64,000 nucleotides of DNA from Lingula anatina. Lineage: Eukaryota > Brachiopoda > Lingulata > Lingulida > Lingulidae. The translations under genes were made by a program, and so were the position numbers. This document shows positions 26,901 through 42,200 of the stretch, piece by piece. Numbering within the stretch: the stretch's first letter is position 1; each line of letters opens with the position of its first letter. The DNA lies in NCBI RefSeq assembly GCF_001039355.2, contig NW_019775762.1:124001-188000 (forward strand), given 5' to 3'. Below the pieces are notes generated by a model, which saw nothing but the letters and a program-made list of their open reading frames with translations, did not search any database and had not been told where the DNA came from.

Positions 26901-29900
26901 TCTGGAAAAGAGGACGTTACATTTAATTTTAATATTTCGTGAATCAAGTTTTTCTGCTACAATCAGATGTTGAATACTGCATACTACTGTGATGGCTGCA
27001 TAAACTGTCCTTATGATTTTTTTTACTGCTGAAATGAAAAGTTCTAATGGCATGTTAGTTTGTCTACCCTCTTTATATCATTCAATTATCACATCCCAAC
27101 AGACTTTTTCCTTCAGATGGTATACATATACAATGAGCTCTGCGATACTGAGCTTAGTCTTTTAATGCACTTAAAAATCTCATTGTAATACTTTAAACCA
27201 TTATCAACCACATTTAATCAAATGAGAAAATGTATGCTCTTTTTCCTTTAAATTTAAAAGTCATTCAATGAGAGACCCTTACCTCCACAAGGGGGACACT
27301 GATGCTCTCTGTCAAACCTGGCCTTGGCTGCGTCTGCCTCCTGTGATACAGTGTTATTCCATTACCCTATAAAAATCACAGTTCAACATAAATCAATCTT
27401 GGAGAATACAAAGTGTCAATGTCAAGGTCAATGCGAATGTCAAGGACACATGCAACATGGGTTCACATGTCTTTGGTGCTTGTGTGAATGCCACTGACAA
27501 CACCTATTCTTGTAAAAGTAATTGTATGAAAAAAATGTCGCTTTTTATTCACAAATTATAATGTCTTACCATTCAACTAATTTATTAAAGAACTGTTTGT
27601 TAACGAATACTATTTGCTGATTATAATTTTTAAATTTCAACACTGATCATTAAATACCAAACAGGGCAACTGTGAAGAAACAAGCATGTGAAGTAGCGCC
27701 ATCTACCTTCATGATGACATCAGCTGTGGCCAGTCTGCTCTGAGTGCCTGTAGGAGTCTGGTACTGGACTGTGTACTGCAAGTTACCTCCATAACTCGTG
27801 ATCTGAGAAAAAATAAATCATAATTCTGAAAATAATGAGCATGAAGATGTACTGCACATGGATGTGAACACTAATCACTTTTGTATAATAAATTATTCAT
27901 GTGTACTTTTTAAGGATGAGGTATTTAAATGGTTGGGAAGAAAATCATTCACCCCTGAATATCCCACATTTTAGAGAATTTCACATAAAACCAGCAGTAC
28001 CCGAGTACTACAATTATGATCTCATCTTACCCTATTCCCTAAGAACTGTCTGGGCATATCGAAGTAATACAACCCTGATGACGGTCGCACTCTCCTGTTG
28101 AAGTCCTGAATCACAAACTCTCTCTGTGTGGGTAGGTATTGGACCAGGTTATTGGGCTGTGGGGCCCTGGTGTCTTTACTGACTAGTTCTACTGTGTTAC
28201 CCATGAATAGCTAAAAAATGAAGAGAAAATCATTAAGAGATTGCTCAGAGGTTTTTGAGCACTTGAATTTTGCCTTTGCTATTTTAATTAACACTGACAT
28301 ATTTTTTAAAATCTCATAATTTCATTTATGTAATTTATATTATTATTTGTATTATTATTACTTTTTTTTTTGGGAATACAAATTTGCAGTTTTGAAAAAA
28401 TGTGAATGGTGCTTTTGGGATGCTAGTTGCAAAAAGTGACATCAATATATGCTCCTTATATTTTAAATTAACTTTTATTAAAATTATTACCATTATTTTG
28501 TATTATTGCCATGAATGCTGGAACAGAAAAATCAATAACATAAAGTACCTGTGACAGGTGTAGATTACTACTTGTGCACTGGTCAGTAATACCAAAACAG
28601 AAGCACCGGATGCAGTCCCTGACGTTCTTGGCATCAGAGTTGAAAAATGGCGCAGAGCATAGTGGTGGGGAGGCTGAAATGGAACAAATTGTCAATATGA
28701 AAGCAGCTGAATGATTTAGTCAGGATTAATTGGAAAATATACATATTCTCTCTCAGAACAATTACTTCATACTTTTTAGAATTGTGTTTTGTGTTGATAA
28801 TGACATAGTCAAATTACCTTAACTGGTAACTGCTTCTTTTCTGTTATTCTAATAAAAAACTTTCTTTCCTATTATAATTTTTTTACCCTTTTCTTCAAAA
28901 GCTTTCATGAATTCAACACATCGAATCACAGAAAAATAATCATCAAACTGTTATTTCAAAATTGCACATAACATGACCATTTGACCAGGCATTAATACAC
29001 TAACTTTTCCTTTACTACTTACGTTTCACAACCACAATGGCGTCAGGCTGAGCAAAAATACTGCCTTTGTTATTCAGAGCTTCACAGGTGTAAGCACCAG
29101 CATCAGTCTCGATAGCATTACGAATAACCAGAACACCGCGACCATTTTCTGAGGTCTGCGTCGCTCTCGGTGGTTTGGGGACGTGCCCCCAGTTGAGACG
29201 CCATGTTATGAGGGGGACAGGGACGCCAATGGCGGTACAAGTTATGGTGATAGTTTCCCCAATGTTCACCATGATCATGGGTCGTGGGGGGATGGTGACA
29301 GTGGGAGAGGCTGCAAAGAAAGGGATCAGAGTCTCAGTAATTTCTCACAAAATTTTAATTCTATTTCAACAAATTAATAATCATTATTATTTTTAAAATG
29401 CCCAAGATTGTTGACAGAAATATCTGTAGAAAAATTCATTAAAATTTCAACAAATTTCATAATATTTCTAAAGTGCACAAAAATGCTGATCACAGTGATT
29501 ATTTGAAAAAGATTATTTCAATTTCAGAGCAAAGCAGGTTGGCCTCATGTCTGGGGGTATGTTTTTGTGAGAAGCAAAAAAAAAATGTAAATCTTGGAAA
29601 AATGGAATATCGGAAATGGAGAGTGTTTAAATTTTGTGAGTAATTACTGTTGACAGAGATAACATTCTCATACTTGTAGAGAAAATACATGCCATGACAT
29701 TATTTGCAAGAGAGCATTTCTTCAAAATTTGTTAAATGTTATATTCTTGTTTAAAATGCAAAACAGAAGTCACAAATCCATCTCATTAGAGAGATTCTGA
29801 AAAGAATATGTATTGTGATTAAATAAAATGCTAGCAAGATTTAATTTAGAAGAAAAGTTGGAATGAGACACACTTAAACAGAGAGAAAGTCAGTTCAAAT

Positions 29901-32900
29901 GTCATCAGATGCATTCCTGAAACACAAAAAAAAAAAAAAAAAATGACAGGGGGGCACAATTCCTGCAAGACAAGACAATGTTATAAAAACAAGTAAAAAA
30001 CAATACCCTCTCTGCTCAAAACTAGTTAATCAATCAATTAATAAAATTTAGCACAAGGACATCATTCAGAGAGAGAGTTATAAATTTTCAGTTCACATAC
30101 TAAAGTTGTTTTTTTTTTCTGAGGGCACTTCTACCTCAAAGAAGAAAACAAGTGCCAAGTATATAAATAACATTGGACTTCCACACAATTGCAACAAAAT
30201 GCATATTTTGCAACACAGAAGAGAAGCATCAGAACTGTAACTCACATACTAATGGTTCGCATAATTTGGGACTTTGTACTCATGCATCAATACACTGAGG
30301 ACAAAGAACAAAATTCCCCCGATACTCTTGGGCGTGCAGAAACATTCCCAGTTCAGATGATTATTGAAGGAGAATATTAACTCCAAGTCTGAAATATTGC
30401 ATATTTTCCCACACACTTACTGCAGCCAATTTCATCGGAGCTGTCCTGGCAGTCAAATTCTCCATCGCACTGGTAACTCTGAGGAATGCACTGGTTGCCA
30501 TCGACGCAGCGATACTCATCTGCACGGCACGGGGCACCAGGGGGCGCAGTTGCTGCAAGACAAGATGAAGAGATGTGTGTATGGTTCTTACTATTCTTTT
30601 TTCATTTTCAAACCTTCATTTTGGCATGCTAATTGTTCTATGATAATTGAAGAGATTGTGCCAATCCCAAATGCTTATTCATTCTGAACTTTGTATTTCT
30701 ATTGAAGGGCACATGACATAGCTTATAGATCTCTCTAATATTTGTGTTTATAAAAGTTGCAACACATAGGCATGTGTGGACATTAGAAAATGAATAAAGC
30801 TGGATCATGATGGTTCTATATCTCAGACTACCATGTGGCCACATCACCATTTTGCCACCAAGTGCTGTTCAATACTTACGACAATTCTGTTCATCAGAGC
30901 CATCGCCACAGTCGTTGTCACCATCACATATCCAGATCTTGAGGATACACTTGCCATTCCTGCACTGTCTCTCATTGGGTTCACAGGGTATGTTCACTGC
31001 AATGGTAATTGCACAATGATGATAAAACAAGGGAATGTCTTCATAATTTCAAAAACTAATTAAGATCTTTTTACAGATTTTTAAATTTTTTTACAAAATC
31101 TAAACAAGGCAGGTACACTGTAAATGTTACAAATACATACATTGATACATATTTATGTATCTATACATACAATTGTCATAAACTTGAAGAACTAAAATAT
31201 ATTGCCAGATTTTTTTAAAACCAAAACAATCCATAATTTTGAAATTATAATTGACATCTGCTAGCCTTCCTATGTCATTTAGAAATCAAAATTAGTCAAG
31301 TAGCTGTGGAAGACAAGCAAAAATATTCATTAGCTTGGTAGTTGGATTATAAATGAAAATTATCAAACACAAGCTGAAAAACTTTTATACTGTTAGCTTA
31401 CAGCCGACCTACTTACAGCAGTTCAACTCATCGGATCTATCAGTGCAGTCATAGTCACCATCGCACTTGTAATCATTTGGAAGACATTTCTCACGGTCCA
31501 AACATTGGAACCGACCAGGTCCACAAGGACCCACTGGCCCTGGAGTGACCGGCTGACCTCCTAATGGAAAGCAATGGTCATTATGGTCAGTATGACTTAT
31601 TTTCAGCAGTATTATATACTGACCAAATGATAATTGTAAATGTCTACAAAAAGGAGGTTATTTAGCCTATTTTAGTTAAAACTATTATTTGTAGTCAAAC
31701 ACTTGCACTTAATCTTCATTTCTCATGCACTGCTGGTTATTTTCACAATAAAAGTGATTTAGACGAGAATTTAAGCACTCTCATAAATATAACTATGACT
31801 TGGCTGTAGTTTTGATATATAACAGTAAATGTGTGGATAATTGCTGCCAATGAAATTATTTACTGCATGAACTAATTTCCATAATTTTTTTACTTGTCAT
31901 AGTTTAATTCAAATAAAAAGGTCAATTAAATTAATGAAATAACAATAACATACTTGACACTATCAAACGTGCAGTGGCTTGGAAAGTGCCACCGGTACCT
32001 AAAGCTTGACACTCGTAAACCCCAGAATCTTCCACGCGAGCACCCTGTATGGTCAGCCTACCACGGTTGTCTGACGCCTTGAAGGGAAGAGCCTGGAACA
32101 ACAGTCGCCAATGGGTTTGAAAAACAAACAAGACTTTATTTTCGGCTTTTATAAAATTACAAAATACAATTGCAATTAACAAAAATGTCACTGCAATATG
32201 GACTTATTTTGAGAACTTCCTCACAGTATCACATAATATGTGTGCAAGCATATGATGCATTAATAACCAGCAGAAGTCCACATTATATTCGAGCACCTTT
32301 AGTCTATAATAATAAGATGTGTAACATTATAAACTTTACAGGAACTTGTTTTATGTTTCCAAGTGTTCTGTATACCTGACTGCCTGCCTTGAACCACCTG
32401 ACTGGCGGGGGAGGATTTCCTGTCGCCACACACTGGAACACAGCATCCCTGCCCTCCAAGATCTGCAACTGTCTCGGTGACACGGTCACTACAGTTGGGA
32501 CAGCTGAAAGGTGACGTTTATAAAAAATTGCTATATTAAAAAAAAACAACTGTTGTTCCAATTGGTTGTCTTTGGCAACTTGACAAGAGACAAAAATGGG
32601 AAGAAATCCCATAATGCATTTGTGGCACAAGATGAGACTAACTCCCTACCAGAAAGATGTTTCTTTGGACTTGTAAACAATTAAATTTGGTACAGTTGAC
32701 AAAAAATTAGAAATTCATTGTAGCAGAGAAGATACTTCTGTTAGCCAAATCATTCAGTGGCATTAAATAAATTTTAATTTCATCTTATTAATTTTTCTTT
32801 CCTTTCTCTCCCTATCTTTCTTAAATTTTGCTTTGTCACACAGTGTGTTCCCATTTAAAATAAATAAATCCCTAATATCAGTCTTATCTTGTACATAATG

Positions 32901-35900
32901 CCCCCTGTAGTTACAAAGTGAGATGGCGTCTGCTGAAATAAAATGTGATTTGGAGGATTTTGCATAACCTGCATTCATGGCACATGGAAAGCTCACATAC
33001 ACTGGTTACGTGTTACATTGGGCATCATGAAGCTTTCAGTTCATCCATGATATAACTTAATATAATAAATCTAACTAAGGTGAATGTTTGAGAGCATTTG
33101 GGCAGATATGTTGCAGTACAATTCTTAGATAGAGGTTAACCCCATATCCTGCATTTTTTTTAATGAAAAATAAGAGTCATTAAACTAATATAATATTTTC
33201 CTGAATTCATAAAAAATCAACAAATTAATATGAAAAAGGAATTAAAACATGATCATGTTCACAAGATGTTTTTCAAACATGGTGAAAAAAAATTGATTGA
33301 TAAATATGGAATTATTATTAGAAAAGATAAAAAAAACTTTCCAGTCTCAGGTATAGTTTTAATTAAAAAGTTCCTAGTCTCAGGTATAGTTTTAACTAGA
33401 AAGTTTTCAGTCTCAGGTAAAGTTTTAACTTAAAAAAGATATTGCATAACTGAAAGATATATGAGATTACATGCAGGATACAGAGTATGGAGTTGAGTAG
33501 GACACTTAGACCACATTCAGAATGAAACATCATACCAGTTGGATCGGTCCAACTCTGTTGAGGATTCTTGCTTAAGTGCATTCAGTGTAATCATCTAAAT
33601 TGTGTGACACGCCTTGTTCAGTAGCTTAAGTTAATAACCTCACTGAAACTTGAGAAGGCATGTCAGACTTTTAAGCTGATAACAGTGGTTACATTTAGGG
33701 AGAATATCCCACAGAGTTGGATTGTTACAACTAGTATGATGGCTTTATCTGAACGCTCCCTTAATCTGTAGAAGTAGGTACCTAGAGATATTGTTTATGG
33801 GCTCACCAACAATTTAATTGCACTGCAACTGTGATGCAACTGTTTTAGGTTTTAGTACATAGGCTTCTTTCCAAGCACATTTTCTATCACTTTTTTTTGT
33901 CTAATTCAAATTTGTCATTCAAAGTAAAACTATTACTGACCAGAAAATGGCCTAGCTAATAAGGAAAAGTATGTTCCATTTCTGGTTAGAAATTTTAGTC
34001 TCCTTTGAACTTGGCAATTATCTCCAAGTAATTGTTTGCCAATACATTTTTTTTCCAATATTTTTTTGCCATGAGGAGAGTTTTGAAGCACATTTTATTA
34101 GAATGTTTGGGGTTTCTAAAAGAATTACAGTGGAGAATAATAAAATTGTCATGCAGGTTTTTCATTTACAAATATCTAAATTCTACACAGAATATTAAGA
34201 ATGAGATCCATATAGAGACAGATTAAGGTTTACAACAGGACAACATTCTGGACAAAACTGATACATCATAATTATTTGTTATAAACATTATTATTTGTTA
34301 TGTTAGATTGAACTTAAGAAAGCTATCTGTTAATATTTTCCCTTTTTTGTTCAATTTTCCAGACTTCACTTCTTAATAAGATTATACAACTGTGACATTG
34401 ATAATCATAAAATATATGAAGGGAACAAAATAATTAGTTGAACCTATTACATAAAGATATTACAAATTTCAAAATTTCACAAACCTACAGCCAATTTGAA
34501 ATGAAAATGAAATGGAGAATGGAATGAAAATCAACTAAGCTGAAGAATATTCTCAAATACATAAATCATAAAACTTTATGATAAAGGTTCAACTAAAGGT
34601 CATTCGTTCACCCTCACTTACGACAATTCAACTCGTCGGAGCGGTCAGAACAATCGTATCTTCTGTCGCAACGACTGTTCCGTGGAACGCACTGACCATT
34701 CCGGCAGCGATACTCTCCCGGCAGGCAGAAGGCTGTCAATTGTAGTAGAACAGGATGCAGTAGTAAATAGAGTACAATATTGTCCATTTATTCTGCGATC
34801 TCACACCCACATGCTTTAGGATTTCTCAGAGGTGGTGCGTACTGCAGCCAATATATGGACAATGTTGTGGTACTAAGTAAGTAAAAGTCAGTACTATAAT
34901 TTGGTCTCACTCAAACAATTCTTGCAATTTTGTAATTAATTTGGTTGAATTCAATTTAATGTATTTGTTTATCATATGCAATAATCAATCTATTATAACA
35001 GATCTGTTTATGATTCACCAGACAATTACCTGCATAAGACTTCTGTCTAACGCTTCAAAATATTTCAGCCAAACATTAACATAATGCAAATGTTTTAGAG
35101 TGATTCCATGTTGCTATGTTGGGCTTTCTATATAAATATACTTCACAGTGACATTGATTTTTATAAATGAAACATACGCTTACATCCAAAGCACAAATTA
35201 TAATATATTTGACATTGTCAAACTTAAGTCTGCAATTTATACTGTTACAAAAATAATTTAATACTGTTACCAAAAAAAGCTTTTGCTCCAACTTACTGAA
35301 TAAAAAGCAAAATACAACAAAGCTTTATCTGTCAATATTGGTGAATGTGTGTAAACATACATATATTAATTTGAACCAATTGCAAAGCAAGCAATATTTG
35401 CTGCATTTCTGTGAATATATCCCAAGCCCAAGCAAGCATTTTTTTTATCAGAGACAACTAGTGGACATTGTTAAATGGCAGACATCCAAAAGGCAGAAGA
35501 AATTGGGTTGGAAAATAGAATAATTTGAAAGAGGAAAAATTGGAAACAAGGTGGAAATAATACTACTACAATTTTACTGCTACATTTAAAGTGAGCAAAA
35601 ATACTTGAGATGACTATTCTTAAGTATATGGGAAGGACAAGAAAAAACTTTAAATTTATGAATGTATAGAAAAAGACAACTTAAAAAAGGAATGTGAGTT
35701 TCAAAGAATTTGAACCAAAACTGTGAGGTATACCACTATTTCCAAGGATAATATTCATATTAAAACCACATCAACTCAATAAAGTAGGATTAAAACTAAC
35801 ACCATTGAAAAAATTCCACAATTTAACAAGAAAATGAAACTGAAACAGGTGTTGCTCGAAAGAAATTTAGCAAAATGTTAGGAATGGAAAAGACATGATG

Positions 35901-36240
35901 TGTTATAAAACATTTAATTCAAGCCGTCCAGTACATGTGCTTATAAATTTTGACCAAAATTTCTTTATACGAAAGGTTGGAACCACATTTCAACATAATG
36001 TACACATCCACTAAAGCACACTTGTACATGCGTGCACACACGCACACACACACACACACATATAAATACATACGACAGTTAACTTCATCTGATCCGTCCT
36101 GACAGTCCCTTCGCCTGTCGCAACGCTGGCTTGAACGAATGCATTGTCCAGACGTACACGTGAACTGGTTTGCACCACATGGTCGCAATGCTGGAATTAT
36201 AAAAAGTTACCATATTTTTTAAATCATACTAACCATTAAC

Positions 36241-36286
<46 letters not shown>

Positions 36287-39200
36287 TTTTATTAACCTAA
36301 CATTTTACTCACAGTTAGTTTGAACAGAAGTTTGAATTGAGAGTGCCAATATCATCCATATTTATTGTTCCTGTTACGATTTTAAAACTGCAACTTTGTT
36401 TTATTTGCAAATTACAACCTGTTTTGTATAGCACAATTACATTTGCGTCAAAGGAATCCACATGTGGAATTTGGTATTTTGTGCTTTCATTAAGAACTTT
36501 AACTTTAACTTTGGCTATGACAGCATCAATAATTCTATGCCAATATTTTTTACCTATGACTCAAGGCATAATAATGAAGTCAATAAAGCAATTCCAAAGG
36601 AAAAAAATCCCATTAGGATTTGTTAGCAAGGAACATATCTGAATCACACATTCAAATATTTCAAGAGCTTGAGGCATTAAAAACATTCAGAAAAGAAACT
36701 GAGAAAAAACAATCATCAAAGCATTTAATGAAAACACTCAAACATATGACTGGCTGTGAGCATGGCCCATTAGAGTCAGTGTTATAAAACCAAGTTGTTT
36801 TATCAGCGATTTCCAACTGTGACACACAACAATCATAATGAGAGAAACTACCAGCAGTCCAAAACCACAGTAAGGAAGCCAAAGGGAAAAGAAGCAAGAT
36901 CTGCATTGTCACATATATAGTAGATATGTTTGTATAATTGCAGCATATTAGATATATGTTTCCATAAGAATAAAAGGACAATTTTTAGTTTTCAAAATAT
37001 TGAAGTTATAAGAATTAGTTTAATAATAGTAATAATAATAATAATAGTAATAATAATAATAATAATGGCATTTTACCATCTTTTTGTAATGAAAATGTGT
37101 ACATTGCTGGTATTTAAAACACACATCAACTTCATCAGACTGAACAATTGCAAAATATTCTAATTCTGACCAACAATAATCTATAAATTGATGTTTGACT
37201 ATATCTGTCAATTACACTTGCATCGTTCAAAAATTGGAACTGGTAGGTTATTCAAAAGCTTCCATGTTAATAAAGCATCCGCCACCAATACCACCAAGAC
37301 TTAAACAAGGTATAGCAGTCTAGACAATACCGATTAGGCATTTGTGAATTCGAGCACAAATGCCCAAATTAACAACTAAAACCACAAATTAAGTACCCAA
37401 TTAGTAGCCAGGAGCACAGCGTTCTGACACAGAAACTGCTCTGAAGCTGTGTTCGTGGCTACTAATTTTATATTCGGGTACTTAATTCGAACTGTTAATT
37501 TGGGCATTTGTGTTCCCAAATGTAAGGCTCTTGGTAGCATACAATGTACAGCAATTTCCGTTTGAGGCCTGCTTCTGAACCCATCACCTTGCGCTTACAA
37601 AAAAACATCCATTGCCACCAACTTATGCTTGCAACACACAGTTGTAACAGTCTAGGACATCTTGCAGTCAGGGTTGCAAACTCTAGGTATGCCTTTACAC
37701 TGTTCTACACACTTCATAGCTTACTTATGTTCTTTTTTACTATTTTAAAAGTTATCATATACTGATCATATTTAGTATAAATTATATATTTAATATATAG
37801 TAATTTTAAAAAGTTGGCAACCCATAGTAAAGTTAATACTTAACATGTAGTGCAGGGCAGGTCCTTTGTTTCATAAATTCATAAAAAAATTTAATGTCCA
37901 TTATATTTTTACCAGGGAAGGTGCATGCCTGTATCAGGAGATAAATGTAGTAAGTGGGAGCACAGTGAGAAAAGGGTGCACTAGGTAATGCTGTGCATGA
38001 TGGGTAACAAGTTGCATTATGGGAAACAAGGTGCATTGTGGATTGATAAACCATAAGATTGGTGCGTGTTTGGTTACTGACATAAAGCAATGCCTTCTGG
38101 GTAATAAGGTACGAGCTATAAACAGGAGAGAAGGATAAGGAAAGGATATCGCAATAAACATCCACTTACGACAGTCTAACTCATCAGTGTTATCAGGGCA
38201 ATCTTGCGTTCTGTCACAACGTTTTGCCTCTGGTATACAATTGCCGTTCTCACAGCGCCACTCTCCAGATCTACAAGGTATCGACTCTGAAACGGTGCCG
38301 GGTGAAAGAGGAATGTGCATGTGTGGGGGGAAGTGTCCTCCGGGATATGTGATGGGAGATCAGTACATTAATCATCATAAAAAGATACCAATTAAATGGC
38401 ATGTGTTTGATGCAATTATTTGAAGCTGCTGTTTGCTAATTCAGAGGTACTTGTTGTGCCAAATGTTATTTGAATTTTTCTTTTTGATGAACTAATACTT
38501 CTACACGAGTACCTTCTTCACAATTTAGCTTTCAATTTCACTTTTTAAGTAACAAGTGGGACTAAGCACACCTTTATTGCAATTTTTTACCAAAAGAATA
38601 ACCTATATGACAAGAAAGTGGTAGTGACAGTAATGGCATGGCCAGTTTATTGCAGATATATGAACAGCATTTCAAATGGTATGTTTTATTCAAAATTTAG
38701 TAGCGAAATAAAATTTAAAAGATGAAGAGTGGATATAAATGTTTCTCAGTGACAGATGTGCCTTCTGCAGTTCCACCTTCAAACGAACTCTCTAGTGATC
38801 AGATGCAGATGTTCTAAAGTGATCAGACACTGCCCTCAAATATCACTTTCTAAATATTTACTCAATATCTTGCGTACATTTTCAAAGAATTTTATTGAAG
38901 GTGTAGAGACCATTTCCATATGTTTATTGAATGTTTACAAAATTTTACTCTTTATGTACTCCAAATGAGGATGAGTTCTTTGTTCAATTCCATTTTGAAA
39001 ACATGAAGTTAAAATGAAGATAATATCTTGGGGCATTTAGAAAATTTGTACAGGACACAGAATGCTGCAGATGGCAAGGGTTGTTTGGAAACTTTACAAA
39101 TAAAGCAGGACCACAAATACTGTTCCCAATAAACACAATTAAATTTTCCATTTTCTTCCATGAGAATTTGAAATAAGTTTCTCTGTAGAAAGTGCACGTA

Positions 39201-42200
39201 TAGAAAAGTTGAGAGGTGGATGAAAATATAATTTTGAACTCCTCTGCATCCATATGGCGGGAGATTTGTATACAAGATACATACACAATTTACAATACTT
39301 ACAAAATGAAATTATCAAGGTGCAACATGCCAATTTTAAATTATCTAAGAATCTCTGGCAGTTCTACTGAAACTGGTTCAATTTTTCCATCTAACTGACA
39401 AAAGGCTGAATGTGACATTATTCAGCTTTCATGCTTCTAAAAGTGAAAATTTTCAATGCAGAGACTACATTTTTATCTATGTGTAATATGAATTAAGTGA
39501 AATCTTGCTGGGAATGCTCTTAACTTTCAAAATTATTGCACAAATTAGGCTATAATTCAACCATTTGGCCAAAATCAAACACAATGAATGAAATTTGTAC
39601 AAAAGGTTAATCAGTGAAGTAGGAAATTCTATTCTATGTGACACGAAAACTGATGTGAAATGAATACCAAGTCCCTAAATTCCAACGTGAACATGTGCAA
39701 GGACACTTACGACAGCCAAGTTCATCTGTCCCATCTTGGCAGTCCAACTTCCTGTCGCAACGCTTGTTCTCATCGATGCATGCACCGTTACTACAGCGGA
39801 ACTGATCCCTGCGACATTGCCTAGGCACTACGGGGTAAGATATATAGTGCGTTCATCAATATCAGGGGATAAGAGTATAAGACAGAAGAGCAAGATGATC
39901 ACTAAAGAGGGTGGGAGTATCAGACACAAAAGCATGTTCATCTATTTAAAAAGAGAAAAGTGCAAGATAAAAGCATTTTAATCAATAAAAAGGATACCTA
40001 CTCATAAACTGCAAAACTTTCCAAATTTGTACATCTCTCTCTACTTAGGTTATGAAAATTAATTATGAATAATTATTGTTAATAAAATAATTCTGGGAAA
40101 GAAATCAATTTCTTGGAATTTTATGAGTAAACTTTGTATAGAAAAACCTAATAAGAAGCATGCCTGATTATATCTAACCCTAAGAAAGACCTAGAGAGAG
40201 AAACAATTATCTGATCAGCAAAGGAGTGGATGACAAAAATGTCAAAGTCTGGCAGATAGGAATTTTGCATCAGTGTGGTATAGTTCACCCCTTCAATATC
40301 TTCTGAATACTGGAAAACCTCTATACAGGAATGCGCCTCCATTTTTAAAGTAATATAATATTTTTAGGGAATTTCACCTAGATTTGATGAAAAATTATAC
40401 ATTGAGCCAAATCCAAAAAAATCTGCTTCATCAAGTGATCTCAAAGAAGCCCTCCACATCAGCAGAAGGCCACAAGGTCACACACCTCTTTAATCTTTTT
40501 TTTTTTCGACAGTCATTATGTCAATGTTTACTTTGTATCTTTTCTTCTTCATATCTAAACACTGTATGGCAACAACAGAACACCGTTTTAAAAATTATAA
40601 AAAAAATTGATTTAACAGGCCATTCTGCTGAGGAAAATTGAAAACTTAACTTCTCCATACTAAAGAACTTGTTTACCCTTCAGTTACATCACAACACTTT
40701 CCATGATCATACACAGCAGTTAAATGTGTAACCATACTCGGTAACCATGAAAATATAAGTCACTATCACAGACAAAATCTGTCGGAAATTGCTACAATTC
40801 CTCTTAGTATTGCAAAACATCTAAACCTTTTACTAACAGTTGTATGCATGTGTCAAATGCCAGAGACTTTGGGTAATTGCCCTTACACTGAAATCAAGAA
40901 TGTGATCAGAGATGAGGGGAAATAGAGCTCATTCTCTCATAGCTTAAAAATGTCTACCAGCTCTTTTTTACAAACCATTTGTCAACATTTCCAAAGCAAA
41001 AATAAATGGTCTCGATACCTTATCAAGTAGAAACAGCTTTACAAGGGTGAATGCTTTCAACTGGTAAATATGCCACTTTTCATTGTATTTGTATCACTAA
41101 TTAAGACTTAGCCATAAAAAAGGATTTATTCAAGTATTGGGCCTACAAAAATATCTCTATTTGACAAAAACAAAGGCTCCATTCACATGCAATATCTATT
41201 TTCTAAATTCTATTTTCTATTCGCGGTATGTCTTATGATCGCGGTCTGTGCCCTGAATATCCCGCGGCGTAATTACTGGCAGCGCGAGCCAGTTACTATA
41301 AGTTACTATAAGTACACAGAAAGTGTATCTCTACAGTGTTTTATATGCTCAGGTGGATCCAAGAACTTACCCAGGAAAAGGGGGAGAGGCAAAATTAAAA
41401 GATTGGCAACCATAAAATAGTAGCGAAGACGATTGTGATGCTATATGAAAGATATAGAAATTGTTTTTTCTTGTTTCACCAATACTACTTTTTATTTGAA
41501 GCGTGGGGGGGGGGGGAGTGAAAAGGGCAAAATGGGGGTATTTACAAAGCTAAGATCCATAGTGTCCCTTAAATCTGCTGCTACTGTACCTTTTAACCAC
41601 AATGTAAATTTTTTATCTTTCTAGACTAAACCATTTCACAAAGACACACAGACACACACATATATATACACACACACACACACAGTTCGAAAACTTACGG
41701 CAGTTCTCTTCGTCACTCCTGTCACGGCAGTCAGGAAAGTTGTCACAGCGACGACGACTGTCGATACATGTTCCATCGGTGCACCTGAACTCCCCAGCAC
41801 TACAGCTAGGTGGCGCTGGAAGCAAGATGAGACAATGCTTTACAAGAAAATGGAGACTATTTGCTGTTATCGTGATTCATCCAGGAGACCATGGATTTCT
41901 GATGCCATGACGATTGGATGACAAGAAAGTATTTAACGAAGAAAAGGGAGCCTTTTTGTGTAATTTGTTGTGTATAACAGCTACCAAGAACTTGTAAATC
42001 AGAATTTATTAACGATTTGTCAACTGTATATCAAAAAGATATACATTAAACTGTCTGGTAATGATGAGCTTTTTGAAACAAAAAAAGCAAAGCCGAAGCA
42101 CTTGCACAGGTTTCTTTTTTTTTTTAAATTTAATGTACAGCAATGTTTGTGAACTATTATCTACCCTTACCAAAGAACTTCTTGCTTTACAGCAGTTACA

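Noticed and set aside
33230-33433. Plus-strand small protein with an 11-residue repeat
   Set aside because: Explained by the 33-bp tandem repeat, whose period is a multiple of three; no other coding sign.
36930-37211. Poly-Ile/Tyr frames
   Set aside because: Translation of the (AAT)n microsatellite.
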